A DNA stretch of 64,000 bases. Origin: an uncultured Rhodobacter sp. GTDB lineage: Bacteria; Pseudomonadota; Alphaproteobacteria; Rhodobacterales; Rhodobacteraceae. Made by a program: the position numbers and the translations under genes. The stretch covers positions 62,001 through 126,000 of the forward strand of contig CAMFII010000006.1 of assembly GCA_945952585.1 (NCBI GenBank), in the 5' to 3' direction. The notes beneath the pieces are model-generated. The model was not told the DNA's origin. It did not search any database and worked only from the letters and a program-made list of their open reading frames with translations. Below, piece after piece: positions 29,402-38,412 of this stretch; within the stretch, counting starts at the first letter, position 1; each line of letters opens with the position of its first letter.

Positions 29402-30319
29402 ATGGCCCAGACGACCGACCCGCAGCCTTCCGGCGACACGCTGCCGGGATTCCTGTATGCGCTTGCGGCCTATTTCCTGTGGGGCTTCCTGCCCATCTTC
29501 ATGAAGGCGCTGTCGCATATCACGCCGCAGGAGGTCATTGCCCATCGCGTGCTCTGGTCGGTCCCGATTGCGGGGGCGGTGCTCTTGCTGACCGGCCGTA
29601 CGGCAGATCTGAAGCGCGCCCTCACGACACCCAAGATGCTGGCGATGGGCGCGGTGACGGCCGCGCTGATCTCGGTCAACTGGGGGATCTATGTCTGGGC
29701 CATCGGATCCGGTCATGCGCTGGATGCGGCCCTTGGCTATTACATCAATCCGCTCTTCAGCGTCTTTCTGGGCGCCGTGCTTCTAGGCGAGAAGCTGACG
29801 AAGCCGCAGCTCGTCGCCATCACGCTGGCCGGCCTGGCCGTCGCCATTCTGACCATCGAGAACGGCCGCCTGCCCTGGGTGGCGCTGGCGCTGACCGGCA
29901 CCTGGGGGTTCTACGCCTATTTCAAGCGCTCGTTGCCGATCGGGCCCAACCAGGGCATCATGCTGGAAGTGCTGCTGCTGATGATCCCCGCCGTGACCTA
30001 CATCGCCTGGTTGCAGATCCAGGGTACCGGCCATTTCCTGCAGGGCAGCACTTTCGACACGGTGATGCTTCTGTCCTGCGGGATCGTCACCGCCGTACCG
30101 CTGATGCTTTATGCCAATGGGGCCAAGCTCTTGCGGCTGTCGACCATCGCCATGATGCAATACATCGCGCCGACGATGATCTTCCTGACCGCCGTCCTGG
30201 TCTTTCATGAGCCGATGGGGACGGCGCGGATGATCGCCTTCCCGATGATCTGGGCCGCGCTGGCGATCTATACCGGATCGCTGCTGACGAAGCTTCGGGT
30301 CAGCCGCCCGGCCGGCTGA
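29402..30319 (+). CDS. rarD: RarD-type EamA transporter
   Basis: A 305-residue inner-membrane protein with ten hydrophobic helices. The N-terminal [17 protein letters not shown] and the [10 protein letters not shown] motif are those of the RarD branch of the DMT superfamily. The function of RarD proteins is not established, despite a name taken from chloramphenicol sensitivity. GGAGGATCCC precedes the ATG. The last 20 bases overlap the 3' end of anmK on the opposite strand. Confidence 0.88.
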   Translation: MAQTTDPQPSGDTLPGFLYALAAYFLWGFLPIFMKALSHITPQEVIAHRVLWSVPIAGAVLLLTGRTADLKRALTTPKMLAMGAVTAALISVNWGIYVWAIGSGHALDAALGYYINPLFSVFLGAVLLGEKLTKPQLVAITLAGLAVAILTIENGRLPWVALALTGTWGFYAYFKRSLPIGPNQGIMLEVLLLMIPAVTYIAWLQIQGTGHFLQGSTFDTVMLLSCGIVTAVPLMLYANGAKLLRLSTIAMMQYIAPTMIFLTAVLVFHEPMGTARMIAFPMIWAALAIYTGSLLTKLRVSRPAG

Positions 30320-31400
30320 TCTGCCCGCCACCGACCAGCCCCGCGACCCCTGTGGTCGAGGGGCCGGAGGTCGGCATCCCCCGCGCCACGCGCACCGCGA
30401 GGAAGGCGAAGGCTTGCGCCTCGAGCATGTCGCCGTCCAGACCGACCGCTTCCACGGGCAGAACCTCGGCGGCGAGAGCCCGGTCGAGCATCTCCATCAG
30501 CGTGGCGTTGTGCCGTCCGCCGCCGGTCACGAGGACACGGGCGACCGGGGTCGGGAAATGCTCGACCCCGCGCGCCACGGCGCGGGCGGCCGCGGCGGTC
30601 AGCGTCGTGGCTGCATCGGCGTCGTTCAATGCGCCGACCGTCTGGACAAGAGTGATGAAATCGTTTCGGTCCAGTGACTTGGGCGGCATCCTGTGGAAAT
30701 AGGGATGGCGCAGGAAGGCCTCAAGGATGGCCTCGTCCGCCTTCCCGGTCGCGGCCAGTGCCCCGCCCTCGTCCTGCGCCTTGCCGAGCCGCGCCTGCAT
30801 CAGGTCGTTGACCGGGGCATTGGCAGGACCGGTATCGAAGGCCATCACTGCGCCGGGCTGCTCCGGCCCCGACTGGCGCGGATCGGTCCAGGTCAGGTTG
30901 CCGACGCCACCAAGGTTGAGGAAGGCCACCGGCAGGGTCGCGCCGATATGGCGGGCCAGTGCGAAATGGTAATAGGGCGCAAGCGGCGCCCCCTGCCCGC
31001 CGAGCGCCACGTCGGCCGAGCGGAAATCCCACACGACCGGCACGCCCAGCACCTCGGCCAGGATCGGGCCGGACCCGGCCTGATGCGTGCGCCGGTTCGC
31101 CGGATCATGGGCCAGCGTCTGGCCGTGAAAGCCGATGATCTCGGCCCCCGAGAAGCGCGACAGAAGCTCGGCATGGGCGGTCTCGACCACCTCGGCCGCC
31201 GACTCGACCGCCGGATCGCCCGGCCAGAGGCCAAGCGCGGCTTTCAGCACGGCTCGCTCGGTCGGGGAATAGGGGCGGTATTCAGAGGGGCCGAACTCGA
31301 GGATGCGCTCGCCATCGGTCAGGATCATCGCCGCATCCACCCCGTCGAGCGAGGTGCCCGACATGGTGCCCAAAGCCCAGACGGCGCGCGATGTCAGCAT
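30300..31400 (-). CDS. anmK: Anhydro-N-acetylmuramic acid kinase
   Basis: The 366-residue kinase converts anhydroMurNAc, released by lytic transglycosylases, to MurNAc-6-phosphate in peptidoglycan recycling. The family motifs are seen: [14 protein letters not shown] at the N-terminus (ATP/phosphate loop), [23 protein letters not shown] and [11 protein letters not shown]. Length is normal. It is divergent from tyrS, with only 62 bp between the starts, and its 3' end overlaps rarD antisense by 20 bases. Confidence 0.95.
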   Translation of the reverse strand: MLTSRAVWALGTMSGTSLDGVDAAMILTDGERILEFGPSEYRPYSPTERAVLKAALGLWPGDPAVESAAEVVETAHAELLSRFSGAEIIGFHGQTLAHDPANRRTHQAGSGPILAEVLGVPVVWDFRSADVALGGQGAPLAPYYHFALARHIGATLPVAFLNLGGVGNLTWTDPRQSGPEQPGAVMAFDTGPANAPVNDLMQARLGKAQDEGGALAATGKADEAILEAFLRHPYFHRMPPKSLDRNDFITLVQTVGALNDADAATTLTAAAARAVARGVEHFPTPVARVLVTGGGRHNATLMEMLDRALAAEVLPVEAVGLDGDMLEAQAFAFLAVRVARGMPTSGPSTTGVAGLVGGGQISRPGG

Positions 31401-31462
31401 GGTCTTTCCCTTGCCCCCCTTGCCCGGTATATCCCACCCGTTCCTTCAAGCACGAGACGGCG

Positions 31463-32713
31463 ATGACCTACCACCCGAAATCGGACTTTCTGCGCGTGAT
31501 GATCGAGCGCGGCTTCCTGGCCGACTGCACCGATTATCAGGGGCTGGACGAGGCTTTGGTCAAGGGGGTGGTGCCGGGCTATATCGGTTTCGACGCGACG
31601 GCGACCTCGCTGCATGTCGGATCGCTGATCCAGATCATGATGCTGCGCTGGCTGCAGAAGACCGGGCACAAGCCGATCGTCCTGATGGGTGGCGGCACGA
31701 CCAAGGTCGGCGACCCGTCGTTCCGCGCCGAGGAGCGGCCGCTGCTGACCAACGAGCAGATCGACGGCAACATCGCCGGGATCAAGCGCGCCTTCGCGCC
31801 CTATGTCAGCTTCGGCGAGGGCCCAAGCGACGCGATCATGGTCAACAACGCCGAATGGCTGGATGGGCTGAACTACCTCGGCTTCCTGCGCGACATCGGC
31901 CGGCATTTCAGCGTCAACCGGATGCTTAGCTTCGACTCAGTGAAGTCGCGGCTCGACCGCGAGCAGTCGCTCAGCTTCCTCGAATTCAACTACATGATCC
32001 TACAGGCCTATGACTTCCTCGAGCTGCGCCGCCGCTACGGCTGCCTGATCCAGATGGGCGGGTCGGACCAGTGGGGCAACATCGTCAATGGCGTCGACCT
32101 GACGCGCCGGGTGATCGACGCCGAGGTGTTCGGCCTGACTTCGCCGCTGCTGACGACCTCGGACGGGCGGAAGATGGGCAAGTCGGCGTCGGGCGCGATC
32201 TGGCTGAACGCGGAGCTGCTGTCGCCTTACGAGTTCTGGCAGTTCTGGCGCAACACCACCGACGCCGATGTCGGGCGGTTCCTGAAGCTCTACACTGAAC
32301 TGCCGATCGCGGAATGCGAGCGGCTGGGGGCGCTGCAAGGCTCCGAGATCAACGGCGCGAAGATCGTGCTGGCCAATGCGGTGACGACGCTCCTCCACGG
32401 GGCTGAGGCGGCGGCGGCGGCGGAAGCGACGGCGCGCGAGGTCTTCGAGAAGGGCGGCGTGGGCGATGACCTGCCGACGCTGGTTCTTGGCCCCGGCGAC
32501 GTGGCCGAGGGCATTTCGGTGGCTCAGCTGTTTGTCCGCGCCGGCCTCGCCAAATCGGGCAAGGACGCGAAGCGGCTGATCGCCGAGGGCGGCGCGCGGC
32601 TGAACGACGACCTCGTGACCGATGCCGGGCTGATGCTGGGCGCGGGCGAACTGGTCGAGCCGGTAAAGCTGACCGCGGGGCGGAAGCGCCATGCGCTGGT
32701 GACGCTAGGCTGA
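31463..32713 (+). CDS. tyrS: Tyrosyl-tRNA synthetase
   Basis: A 416-residue class I synthetase that charges tRNA-Tyr. The HIGH-like motif is LHVGSL, with GFDATATS before it; the tyrosine-binding [13 protein letters not shown] and the KMSKS-like loop KMGKSASG are intact. A C-terminal S4 RNA-binding domain occupies about residues 345-410. The start at 31463 gives [10 protein letters not shown]; an in-frame extension upstream overlaps the anmK start region and is rejected. A strong terminator follows. Confidence 0.96.
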   Translation: MTYHPKSDFLRVMIERGFLADCTDYQGLDEALVKGVVPGYIGFDATATSLHVGSLIQIMMLRWLQKTGHKPIVLMGGGTTKVGDPSFRAEERPLLTNEQIDGNIAGIKRAFAPYVSFGEGPSDAIMVNNAEWLDGLNYLGFLRDIGRHFSVNRMLSFDSVKSRLDREQSLSFLEFNYMILQAYDFLELRRRYGCLIQMGGSDQWGNIVNGVDLTRRVIDAEVFGLTSPLLTTSDGRKMGKSASGAIWLNAELLSPYEFWQFWRNTTDADVGRFLKLYTELPIAECERLGALQGSEINGAKIVLANAVTTLLHGAEAAAAAEATAREVFEKGGVGDDLPTLVLGPGDVAEGISVAQLFVRAGLAKSGKDAKRLIAEGGARLNDDLVTDAGLMLGAGELVEPVKLTAGRKRHALVTLG

Positions 32714-32718
32714 CAAAG

Positions 32719-32745
32719 AAAAAGGGGGCCTTGGCCCCCTTTTTT
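32719..32745. terminator. Bidirectional terminator after tyrS
   Basis: AAAAAGGGGGCC (32719-32730) pairs with GGCCCCCTTTTT (32733 onward), with a T run to 32745. It also serves the cyclophilin genes on the minus strand. Confidence 0.9.
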
Positions 32746-32772
32746 GCGGTATTTTCAGCGACTTGAAACGGC

Positions 32773-33387
32773 TTACTGGACCGTGACCTTGACCATGTAG
32801 TCGGGATCGTCGACCGCACCATTCGCGGCCTGGTCACCCTTCTTGATCGCATCGACCACGTCCATCCCCTCGATCACCTTGCCGACGACCGTGTACTGGC
32901 CGTCGAGATGCGGGGCGGGCGCGAACATGATGAAGAACTGGCTGTTGGCCGAGTTCGGGTCCATGGCGCGTGCCATGCCGACCGTGCCACGGTCGAAGGG
33001 CATCGACGAGAATTCGGCCGGAAGGTCGGGACGGGACGAACCGCCAGTCCCCGCCAGCGACAGATCGCCGCCCTTCTTGCCGTATTGCACATCGCCGGTC
33101 TGGGCCATGAAGCCATCGATGACCCGGTGGAAGACCACGCCGTCATAGGCGCCTTCCTTGGCCAGCGCGGTGATCTGCTCGACATGTTTCGGCGCGAGGT
33201 CGGGCATCAGGTCGATGACGATCTTGCCCTGCACCGATCCGCCGACCTCGATCACCAGGTTCGGGCCGGGGCCATCCTCGGCGGCCATGGCCGCGCCGGG
33301 GGTGGCGGCCAAGTGCAGCCCCCATCCCCCAAGGACGGCAAGGCCAAGACCGAGGACGCTTCCCAGAAAGACGCGGCGATCAGACAT
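32773..33387 (-). CDS. Exported cyclophilin-type peptidyl-prolyl isomerase
   Basis: A 204-residue cyclophilin with an N-terminal export signal. The stretch SDRRVFLGS followed by a hydrophobic run (about 8-32) resembles a twin-arginine signal, and cleavage is likely near AMA at about 38. The cyclophilin core has VVFHRVIDGFMAQTGD, the RPDLPAEFS region and NSANSQFFIMFAPAPHLDGQYTV (cited in parts: NSANSQFF, LDGQYTVVG). The usual tryptophan of eukaryotic cyclophilins is replaced by histidine (HLDGQYT). The start is the second ATG of the frame (MSDRR). It overlaps the cytoplasmic paralogue upstream by eight bases. Confidence 0.9.
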   Translation of the reverse strand: MSDRRVFLGSVLGLGLAVLGGWGLHLAATPGAAMAAEDGPGPNLVIEVGGSVQGKIVIDLMPDLAPKHVEQITALAKEGAYDGVVFHRVIDGFMAQTGDVQYGKKGGDLSLAGTGGSSRPDLPAEFSSMPFDRGTVGMARAMDPNSANSQFFIMFAPAPHLDGQYTVVGKVIEGMDVVDAIKKGDQAANGAVDDPDYMVKVTVQ

Positions 33388-33886
33388 CGGCAGCAACCTT
33401 CACCGAGATCATCTTGTCGGGATTCGCCGGCGGCTCGCCCCGGGTGATCTTGTCGACGTGCTCCATCCCCTCGATCACCTGCCCGTAGACGGTGTACTGG
33501 CCGTTGAGGAAGCCGTTGTCCTTGAAATTGATGAAGAACTGGCTGTTGGCCGAGTTCGGGTTCTGCGACCGGGCCGCGCCGAGCGAGCCGCGCTGGTGCG
33601 GCAGGCGCGAGAATTCCGCCGGCAGGTCCGGCAGGTCCGAGCCACCGGTTCCGGCGCGGCGCGGGTTGTAGTTCTTGGTGGTATTGCCGTGCTCGACATC
33701 GCCCGACTGGGCCATGAAGCCTTCGATCACCCGGTGGAAGATCACGCCGTCATAGGCGCCGGCGCGGGCAAGCGCCTTCATGCGTTCGACATGTTTCGGT
33801 GCCACGTCGGGCAGCAGTTCGATCACCACGCGGCCGTCTTTCAGCTCCATGATGATGGTGTTTTCGGGGTCCTTGATCTCGGCCAT
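33380..33886 (-). CDS. Cytoplasmic cyclophilin-type peptidyl-prolyl isomerase
   Basis: A 168-residue cyclophilin without a signal peptide. The core motifs are VIFHRVIEGFMAQSGD, NSANSQFFINF and LNGQYTVYGQVIEG. It should speed cis-trans isomerisation of prolyl bonds during protein folding in the cytoplasm. The start (MAEIKDPENT) is chosen because the longer frame upstream has no homology-like sequence and runs into the pgk promoter region. It is first in a two-gene operon with the exported paralogue and is divergent from pgk. Confidence 0.92.
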   Translation of the reverse strand: MAEIKDPENTIIMELKDGRVVIELLPDVAPKHVERMKALARAGAYDGVIFHRVIEGFMAQSGDVEHGNTTKNYNPRRAGTGGSDLPDLPAEFSRLPHQRGSLGAARSQNPNSANSQFFINFKDNGFLNGQYTVYGQVIEGMEHVDKITRGEPPANPDKMISVKVAADV

Positions 33887-34023
33887 TTGCCCAGCCTCTC
33901 CTCTTCGGTTCGGGCCGCAACCTAATGTCGCGGCCTTCCAAGGGGAAGGGCAAAGCGCGCCCCGGTTGACGTGAGCAAGCGGATGGGGTCGAAAGGAAGC
34001 GGAAATGCGCTGGAGGAACACCG

Positions 34024-35217
34024 ATGAGCTGGAAGACGATTGACGACCTCGACCTGAATGGAAAGGTGGTCCTGGTGCGCGTGGACGTGAACGTGCCGAT
34101 GGAGAACGGCGTCGTGACCGACACGACCCGCATCGACAAGATCGTGCCGACCATCGAGGACATCCTGTCGAAGGGCGGCAAGCCGGTCCTGCTGGCGCAT
34201 TTCGGCCGCCCGAAGGGCGAGGTCGTGCCGGAGATGAGCCTGAAGCTGATCGTCCCGGCGCTGCAGGCCGCCCTGCCCGGCCGCAAGGTGATCTTCGGCG
34301 AGGATTGCATCGGCGCCCCAGCCAAGACGGCAGTCGGCGCGATGGGTCCGGGCGACGTGGTGCTGCTGGAGAATACCCGCTTCCACAAGGGCGAGGAAAA
34401 GAACGACCCGCAACTCGCCGCCGGCATGGCCGCGCTTGGCGATGTCTATGTCAACGACGCCTTTTCCGCCGCGCACCGGGCGCATTCCTCGACCGAGGGG
34501 ATCGCGAAGCTGCTGCCGCATGCCGCAGGCCGCCTGATGGAGGCGGAGCTCAAGGCCCTGGAGGCCGCGCTTGGCAAGCCGCAGCGGCCGGTGGTGGCGG
34601 TCGTCGGCGGGGCCAAGGTTTCGACCAAGCTCGACCTCCTCGGCAACCTCGTGTCTAAGGTCGATCATCTGGTCATCGGCGGCGGGATGGCCAATACCTT
34701 CCTCGTGGCGCAGGGGGTCGAGGTCGGCAAGTCGCTGGCCGAGCGCGACATGGCGCCCACGGCGCTTGAGATCATCGAGAAGGCCAAGACGGCGGGCTGC
34801 CAGATCCACCTGCCGGTCGATGTCGTCGTCGCGCGCGAGTTCAAGGCGGGCGCGGCGAACGAGACGGTGGCCGCGGGCGATTGCCCGGCGGATGCGATGA
34901 TCCTCGATGCCGGCCCGAAGACGGTCGACGAACTGACCAAGGTCTTCGCCGCCAGCAAGACGCTGATCTGGAATGGCCCGCTCGGCGCCTTCGAGATCCC
35001 GCCTTTCGATGCGGCGACGGTTGCGGCAGCGCGGGCTGTGGCAGAGCTGACCCGGGCCGGAAAGCTGGTCTCGGTCGCGGGCGGCGGCGACACGGTGGCG
35101 GCTCTGAACCAGGCGGGCGTGGCCGACGATTTCAGCTACATCTCGACGGCGGGCGGCGCCTTCCTGGAATGGATGGAAGGCAAGGAACTGCCCGGGGTGG
35201 TCGCGCTGACCCAATAA
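34024..35217 (+). CDS. pgk: Phosphoglycerate kinase
   Basis: The 397-residue glycolytic enzyme transfers phosphate from 1,3-bisphosphoglycerate to ADP. Motifs are the N-terminal [18 protein letters not shown] (substrate-binding), [21 protein letters not shown], and the C-terminal GGGDTVAAL nucleotide loop. GGAGGA precedes the ATG. Class I aldolase follows 125 bp downstream with its own candidate operator. Confidence 0.97.
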   Translation: MSWKTIDDLDLNGKVVLVRVDVNVPMENGVVTDTTRIDKIVPTIEDILSKGGKPVLLAHFGRPKGEVVPEMSLKLIVPALQAALPGRKVIFGEDCIGAPAKTAVGAMGPGDVVLLENTRFHKGEEKNDPQLAAGMAALGDVYVNDAFSAAHRAHSSTEGIAKLLPHAAGRLMEAELKALEAALGKPQRPVVAVVGGAKVSTKLDLLGNLVSKVDHLVIGGGMANTFLVAQGVEVGKSLAERDMAPTALEIIEKAKTAGCQIHLPVDVVVAREFKAGAANETVAAGDCPADAMILDAGPKTVDELTKVFAASKTLIWNGPLGAFEIPPFDAATVAAARAVAELTRAGKLVSVAGGGDTVAALNQAGVADDFSYISTAGGAFLEWMEGKELPGVVALTQ

Positions 35218-35254
35218 AGGCATTGATGACGGCGGAAAAACGCGCTGTTGCAGC

Positions 35255-35270
35255 CTGTTAGCGCCAACAG
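35255..35270 (+). promoter_or_regulatory. Candidate LacI-family operator upstream of fbaB
   Basis: CTGTTAGCGCCAACAG is a near-perfect 16-bp palindrome with a GCGC centre (one mismatched pair), in the 125-bp pgk-fbaB gap. It resembles the TGTTAGCGCTAACA type of site that LacI-family central-carbon regulators such as CceR use in Rhodobacterales. The assignment is inference. Confidence 0.5.
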
Positions 35271-35342
35271 TGATTGCAGGGATGTCACGGGGCTTCTAGA
35301 CGCTTCCGTCAGGGGCCAAATGATTTCGAAAGGACCGAACGG

Positions 35343-36272
35343 ATGCGTGCGACCAGGACAGTGCAGAAGATCCTCGCGAATTACGAGGGCGAAACTCCCG
35401 GCGTGAAGGCGAACCTTTGCCGTATCCTCATGGAAGGCAAGCTGGGCGGGACGGGCAAGCTCATCATCCTGCCGGTGGACCAGGGTTTCGAACATGGGCC
35501 CGCGCGCAGCTTTGCGCCGAACCCGGCGGGTTATGACCCCCACTATCACTACCAGCTGGCGATCGACGCGGGCCTGTCGGCCTATGCCGCGCCGCTCGGC
35601 CCGCTGGAAGCCGGCGCCGACACCTTCGCCGGGCAGATCCCGACCATCCTGAAGGTGAACTCGGCCAACTCGCTGATGTCGGACACTGCGGGCAAGAACC
35701 AGGCGGTCACCGCCTCGGTCGACGACGCGCTGCGGCTTGGCTGCTCGGCCATCGGCTTTACCATCTATCCGGGGTCGGACATGGCGCTCGACATGTTCGA
35801 GGAGATCGTCGAGATGCGGCGCGAGGCCGCCTCGAAGGGCATCGCCACAGTGATCTGGTCCTATCCGCGCGGCGAGGCGGTGACCAAGGACGGCGAAACA
35901 GCGATCGACGTGGGCGCCTATGCGGCCCATATCGCGGCCCTGCTCGGCGCCCACATCATCAAGATCAAGCTGTCGACCGACCACCTGATGCAGCCGGAGG
36001 CCAAGAAGGTCTACGACAAGGAAAAGATCGACATCGGCACGCTGGCGGCCCGCGTGAAGCACTGCGTTCAGGCCTCGTTCAATGGCCGGCGCATCATCGT
36101 GTTCTCGGGCGGCGCGGCCAAGGGTGCCGACGCGGTCTATGACGATGCCCGCGCGATCCGCGACGGCGGCGGCAACGGCTCGATCATCGGGCGCAACAGC
36201 TTCCAGCGCAGCCGCGAGGACGCGCTGGCGATGCTGGGCAAGCTCGTGGACATCTACAAGGGCAAGGCCTGA
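35343..36272 (+). CDS. fbaB: Class I fructose-bisphosphate aldolase (DhnA/FbaB type)
   Basis: A 309-residue DhnA-type aldolase that cleaves fructose 1,6-bisphosphate through a Schiff base. The family motifs are LPVDQGFEHGP near residue 43, FTIYPGSD, the TVIWSYPRG strand, and HIIKIKL with the likely Schiff-base lysine at 207. FSGGAAKGAD and IIGRNSFQR form the phosphate site. The ATG at 35343 is preceded by AAAGGA; the frame extends further upstream through the operator and is rejected. The stop overlaps the next start (TGATG). Confidence 0.93.
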   Translation: MRATRTVQKILANYEGETPGVKANLCRILMEGKLGGTGKLIILPVDQGFEHGPARSFAPNPAGYDPHYHYQLAIDAGLSAYAAPLGPLEAGADTFAGQIPTILKVNSANSLMSDTAGKNQAVTASVDDALRLGCSAIGFTIYPGSDMALDMFEEIVEMRREAASKGIATVIWSYPRGEAVTKDGETAIDVGAYAAHIAALLGAHIIKIKLSTDHLMQPEAKKVYDKEKIDIGTLAARVKHCVQASFNGRRIIVFSGGAAKGADAVYDDARAIRDGGGNGSIIGRNSFQRSREDALAMLGKLVDIYKGKA

Positions 36273-36859
36273 TGCGGTTTGCGGCGGCCATTGGCATCCT
36301 GCTTCTGGCCGCTGCCCCCACCACGGCGCAGGTGGTGGTGGACGGCGGGGAAGACCTTCCCGCAAACTACCCACCGAAAATGGGTGACATCACCGGCACG
36401 CTGGACGGCAAGCCGGTGGCCTGGGCGACCTACGACTTCTCGATCGGTGCTTTCGACGCATCGGCCGGCGCGACGAGTGACTGGGACACCAAGGTCGTCA
36501 ACCTGCAGATCATTGGCTACACGCCCGGCGACCCGCAGAACGACAGGATGAGGGTCCGGCTCAAGGGCGATTTCGGCACCGTCCTGCGCCCCGGCCCGGC
36601 GACCGCTGCTGTCGAGATCGCCATTCTCCGGACCAGGGATTGGGATGGGGCGCGGCTGACCTCGGAGGGCAACCACGCGGAACTGGTGATCGACAGCATC
36701 GGCCCGAAAGTACCGGACAGCTATTCCCGTCACATGACCGGCCATGCCTCGGCCGAACTTTGCCCGAAGAAATGGCTTTTCAAATCCTGCAAGACGATCG
36801 AACTCCGCTTCGACACCGATGTGCAGGTCGGCAGCGAGCTGACCATCGAGACGAAGTGA
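36272..36859 (+). CDS. Hypothetical exported protein coupled to fbaB
   Basis: A 195-residue protein I do not recognise. It has a clear Sec signal (1-19, ending TTAQ), then a polar, beta-rich mature part with no membrane segment. Two cysteines near the C-terminus (ELCPKKWLFKSCKTIE, nine residues apart) could form a disulfide in the periplasm. Its start overlaps the fbaB stop by one base, so it is translationally coupled to a cytoplasmic glycolytic enzyme, which is an odd pairing. Base use is like that of the neighbours. No function is proposed. Confidence 0.75.
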   Translation: MRFAAAIGILLLAAAPTTAQVVVDGGEDLPANYPPKMGDITGTLDGKPVAWATYDFSIGAFDASAGATSDWDTKVVNLQIIGYTPGDPQNDRMRVRLKGDFGTVLRPGPATAAVEIAILRTRDWDGARLTSEGNHAELVIDSIGPKVPDSYSRHMTGHASAELCPKKWLFKSCKTIELRFDTDVQVGSELTIETK

Positions 36860-36930
36860 CCGCAAGAGGCCGGGATTCCTGACGAATTGGGATTCACAAG
36901 GTCATGCTTCTGTGACATGATTCGTTTCGA

Positions 36931-36954
36931 CCACCCCCGCAGAACGAGGGGTGG
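36931..36954 (+). other. Hairpin upstream of the divIC/ftsB gene
   Basis: CCACCCC (36931-36937) and GGGGTGG (36948-36954) can pair, ending 15 bases before the ATG at 36970. There is no T tract. It could end the fbaB transcript weakly or influence translation of the next gene. Confidence 0.4.
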
Positions 36955-36969
36955 CAGACTAGGCAGGAC

Positions 36970-37266
36970 ATGAGCAGACAACGCCCCGCCATCGGCGCAG
37001 CGATCTATTTCCTGATCGTTTTCACGCTTGGGTGCTATTTCACCTTCGCCGCCGTCCAGGGCGATTACGGCGTCTTCCGCCGCGTCCAGATCAATGCCGA
37101 GGCGCAAGAACTGACCAAGGAACGCGACAAGCTGAAGACTGAACTCGCGGTCCTGCAGAATAAGACCAAGCGCCTCTCGGACGGCTATCTTGATGTCGAC
37201 CTTCTGGATGAACAGGCCCGCGACGTCCTGGGCCTGCTCCGCGCCGACGAAGTCGTCATTCGCTGA
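36970..37266 (+). CDS. Septum formation initiator, DivIC/FtsB family
   Basis: A 98-residue bitopic membrane protein: a short cytoplasmic N-terminus, one membrane helix (about 9-30) and a periplasmic coiled coil (about 38-72; AEAQELTKERDKLKTELAVL) with a short conserved tail (YLDVDLLDEQARDVLGL). This is the FtsB/DivIC layout; FtsB joins FtsL and FtsQ in the divisome. In alphaproteobacteria such a gene typically sits between enolase or glycolytic genes and pdhA, as here. Confidence 0.88.
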   Translation: MSRQRPAIGAAIYFLIVFTLGCYFTFAAVQGDYGVFRRVQINAEAQELTKERDKLKTELAVLQNKTKRLSDGYLDVDLLDEQARDVLGLLRADEVVIR

Positions 37267-37366
37267 CCCGGATTTTCCGAACCCCCTCCGCCTTTCGCAC
37301 CGTTTTCTGACGTTGCGGAACGATGATGTTTGTCAGGCCCAACGATTTCCGTTATCCTTTCGATAG

Positions 37367-37386
37367 TTTAATGTTGAACCATTAAA
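37367..37386 (+). promoter_or_regulatory. Perfect dyad upstream of the pdh operon
   Basis: TTTAATG (37367-37373) and CATTAAA (37380-37386) form a 7-bp perfect dyad with a 6-base spacer, ending 23 bases before the pdhA ATG and upstream of its GGGAGGAGG. It is a candidate operator or leader hairpin. The 143-bp gap shows no clear sigma-70 promoter. Confidence 0.5.
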
Positions 37387-37409
37387 GGCAACAACGGGAG
37401 GAGGCGCCG

Positions 37410-38399
37410 ATGGCTACCAAGAAATCGCCCGAAAAATCAAACGTATCGAAGGATGAACTGCTCTCCTACTACCGGGAGATGCTGCTGATCCGTCGATTCG
37501 AGGAAAAGGCCGGCCAGCTCTATGGTATGGGCCTGATCGGCGGCTTCTGCCACCTCTATATCGGGCAGGAAGCGGTCGTCGTCGGTCTCGAGGCCGCGAC
37601 CAAGGAAGGCGACAAGCGCATCACCTCCTACCGCGACCACGGCCACATGCTGGCCTGCGGCATGGACCCGAAGGGCGTGATGGCGGAACTGACCGGACGC
37701 ATCGGCGGCTATTCCAAGGGCAAGGGCGGCTCGATGCACATGTTCAGCCGCGAGAAGCATTTCTACGGCGGTCACGGCATCGTCGGCGCGCAGGTGCCGC
37801 TTGGGGCGGGTCTGTCCTTTGCCGACAAGTACCTTGGCAATGACAACGTGACCTTCACCTATTTCGGCGACGGCGCCGCCAACCAGGGCCAGGTCTACGA
37901 GACCTACAACATGGCCGAACTCTGGGGCCTGCCGGTGATTTTCGTCATCGAGAACAACCAGTACGCGATGGGGACGAGCGTCAAGCGCTCGACCAAGTCG
38001 ACCACGCTCTTCGGCCGCGGCCTCGCCTACGGCATCCCGGGCGAGCAGGTTGACGGGATGGACGTGCTGGCGGTCAAGGCCGCCGGCGAGAAGGCCGTGG
38101 CGCACTGCCGCGCGGGCAACGGCCCCTACATCCTCGAGATGATGACCTACCGCTACCGTGGCCACTCGATGTCGGACCCGGCGAAATACCGGACCCGCGA
38201 GGAGGTCGAGAAGATGCGGTCGGAGAAGGACGCGATCGAGCATGTCCGCGACCTCTTGGTCAATGCCGGCCTTGCCACCGACGACGACCTGAAGGCGATC
38301 GACAAGGACATCAAGGCGATCGTCAACGACGCCGCCGAATTCTCGAAAGAAAGCCCGGAGCCGCCCGTCGAGGAGCTCTGGACCGATATCTACGCCTGA
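37410..38399 (+). CDS. pdhA: Pyruvate dehydrogenase E1 component, alpha subunit
   Basis: The 329-residue thiamine-diphosphate-binding alpha chain of the E1 heterotetramer decarboxylates pyruvate. The ThDP/magnesium motif runs from GDGAANQGQ to ENNQYAMGT. The [18 protein letters not shown] segment contains the phosphorylation-loop equivalent. A GGGAGGAGG Shine-Dalgarno precedes the ATG. First gene of pdhABC, with 13-bp gaps between the genes. Confidence 0.97.
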   Translation: MATKKSPEKSNVSKDELLSYYREMLLIRRFEEKAGQLYGMGLIGGFCHLYIGQEAVVVGLEAATKEGDKRITSYRDHGHMLACGMDPKGVMAELTGRIGGYSKGKGGSMHMFSREKHFYGGHGIVGAQVPLGAGLSFADKYLGNDNVTFTYFGDGAANQGQVYETYNMAELWGLPVIFVIENNQYAMGTSVKRSTKSTTLFGRGLAYGIPGEQVDGMDVLAVKAAGEKAVAHCRAGNGPYILEMMTYRYRGHSMSDPAKYRTREEVEKMRSEKDAIEHVRDLLVNAGLATDDDLKAIDKDIKAIVNDAAEFSKESPEPPVEELWTDIYA

Positions 38400-38412
38400 G
38401 GGGGGAAAGACG

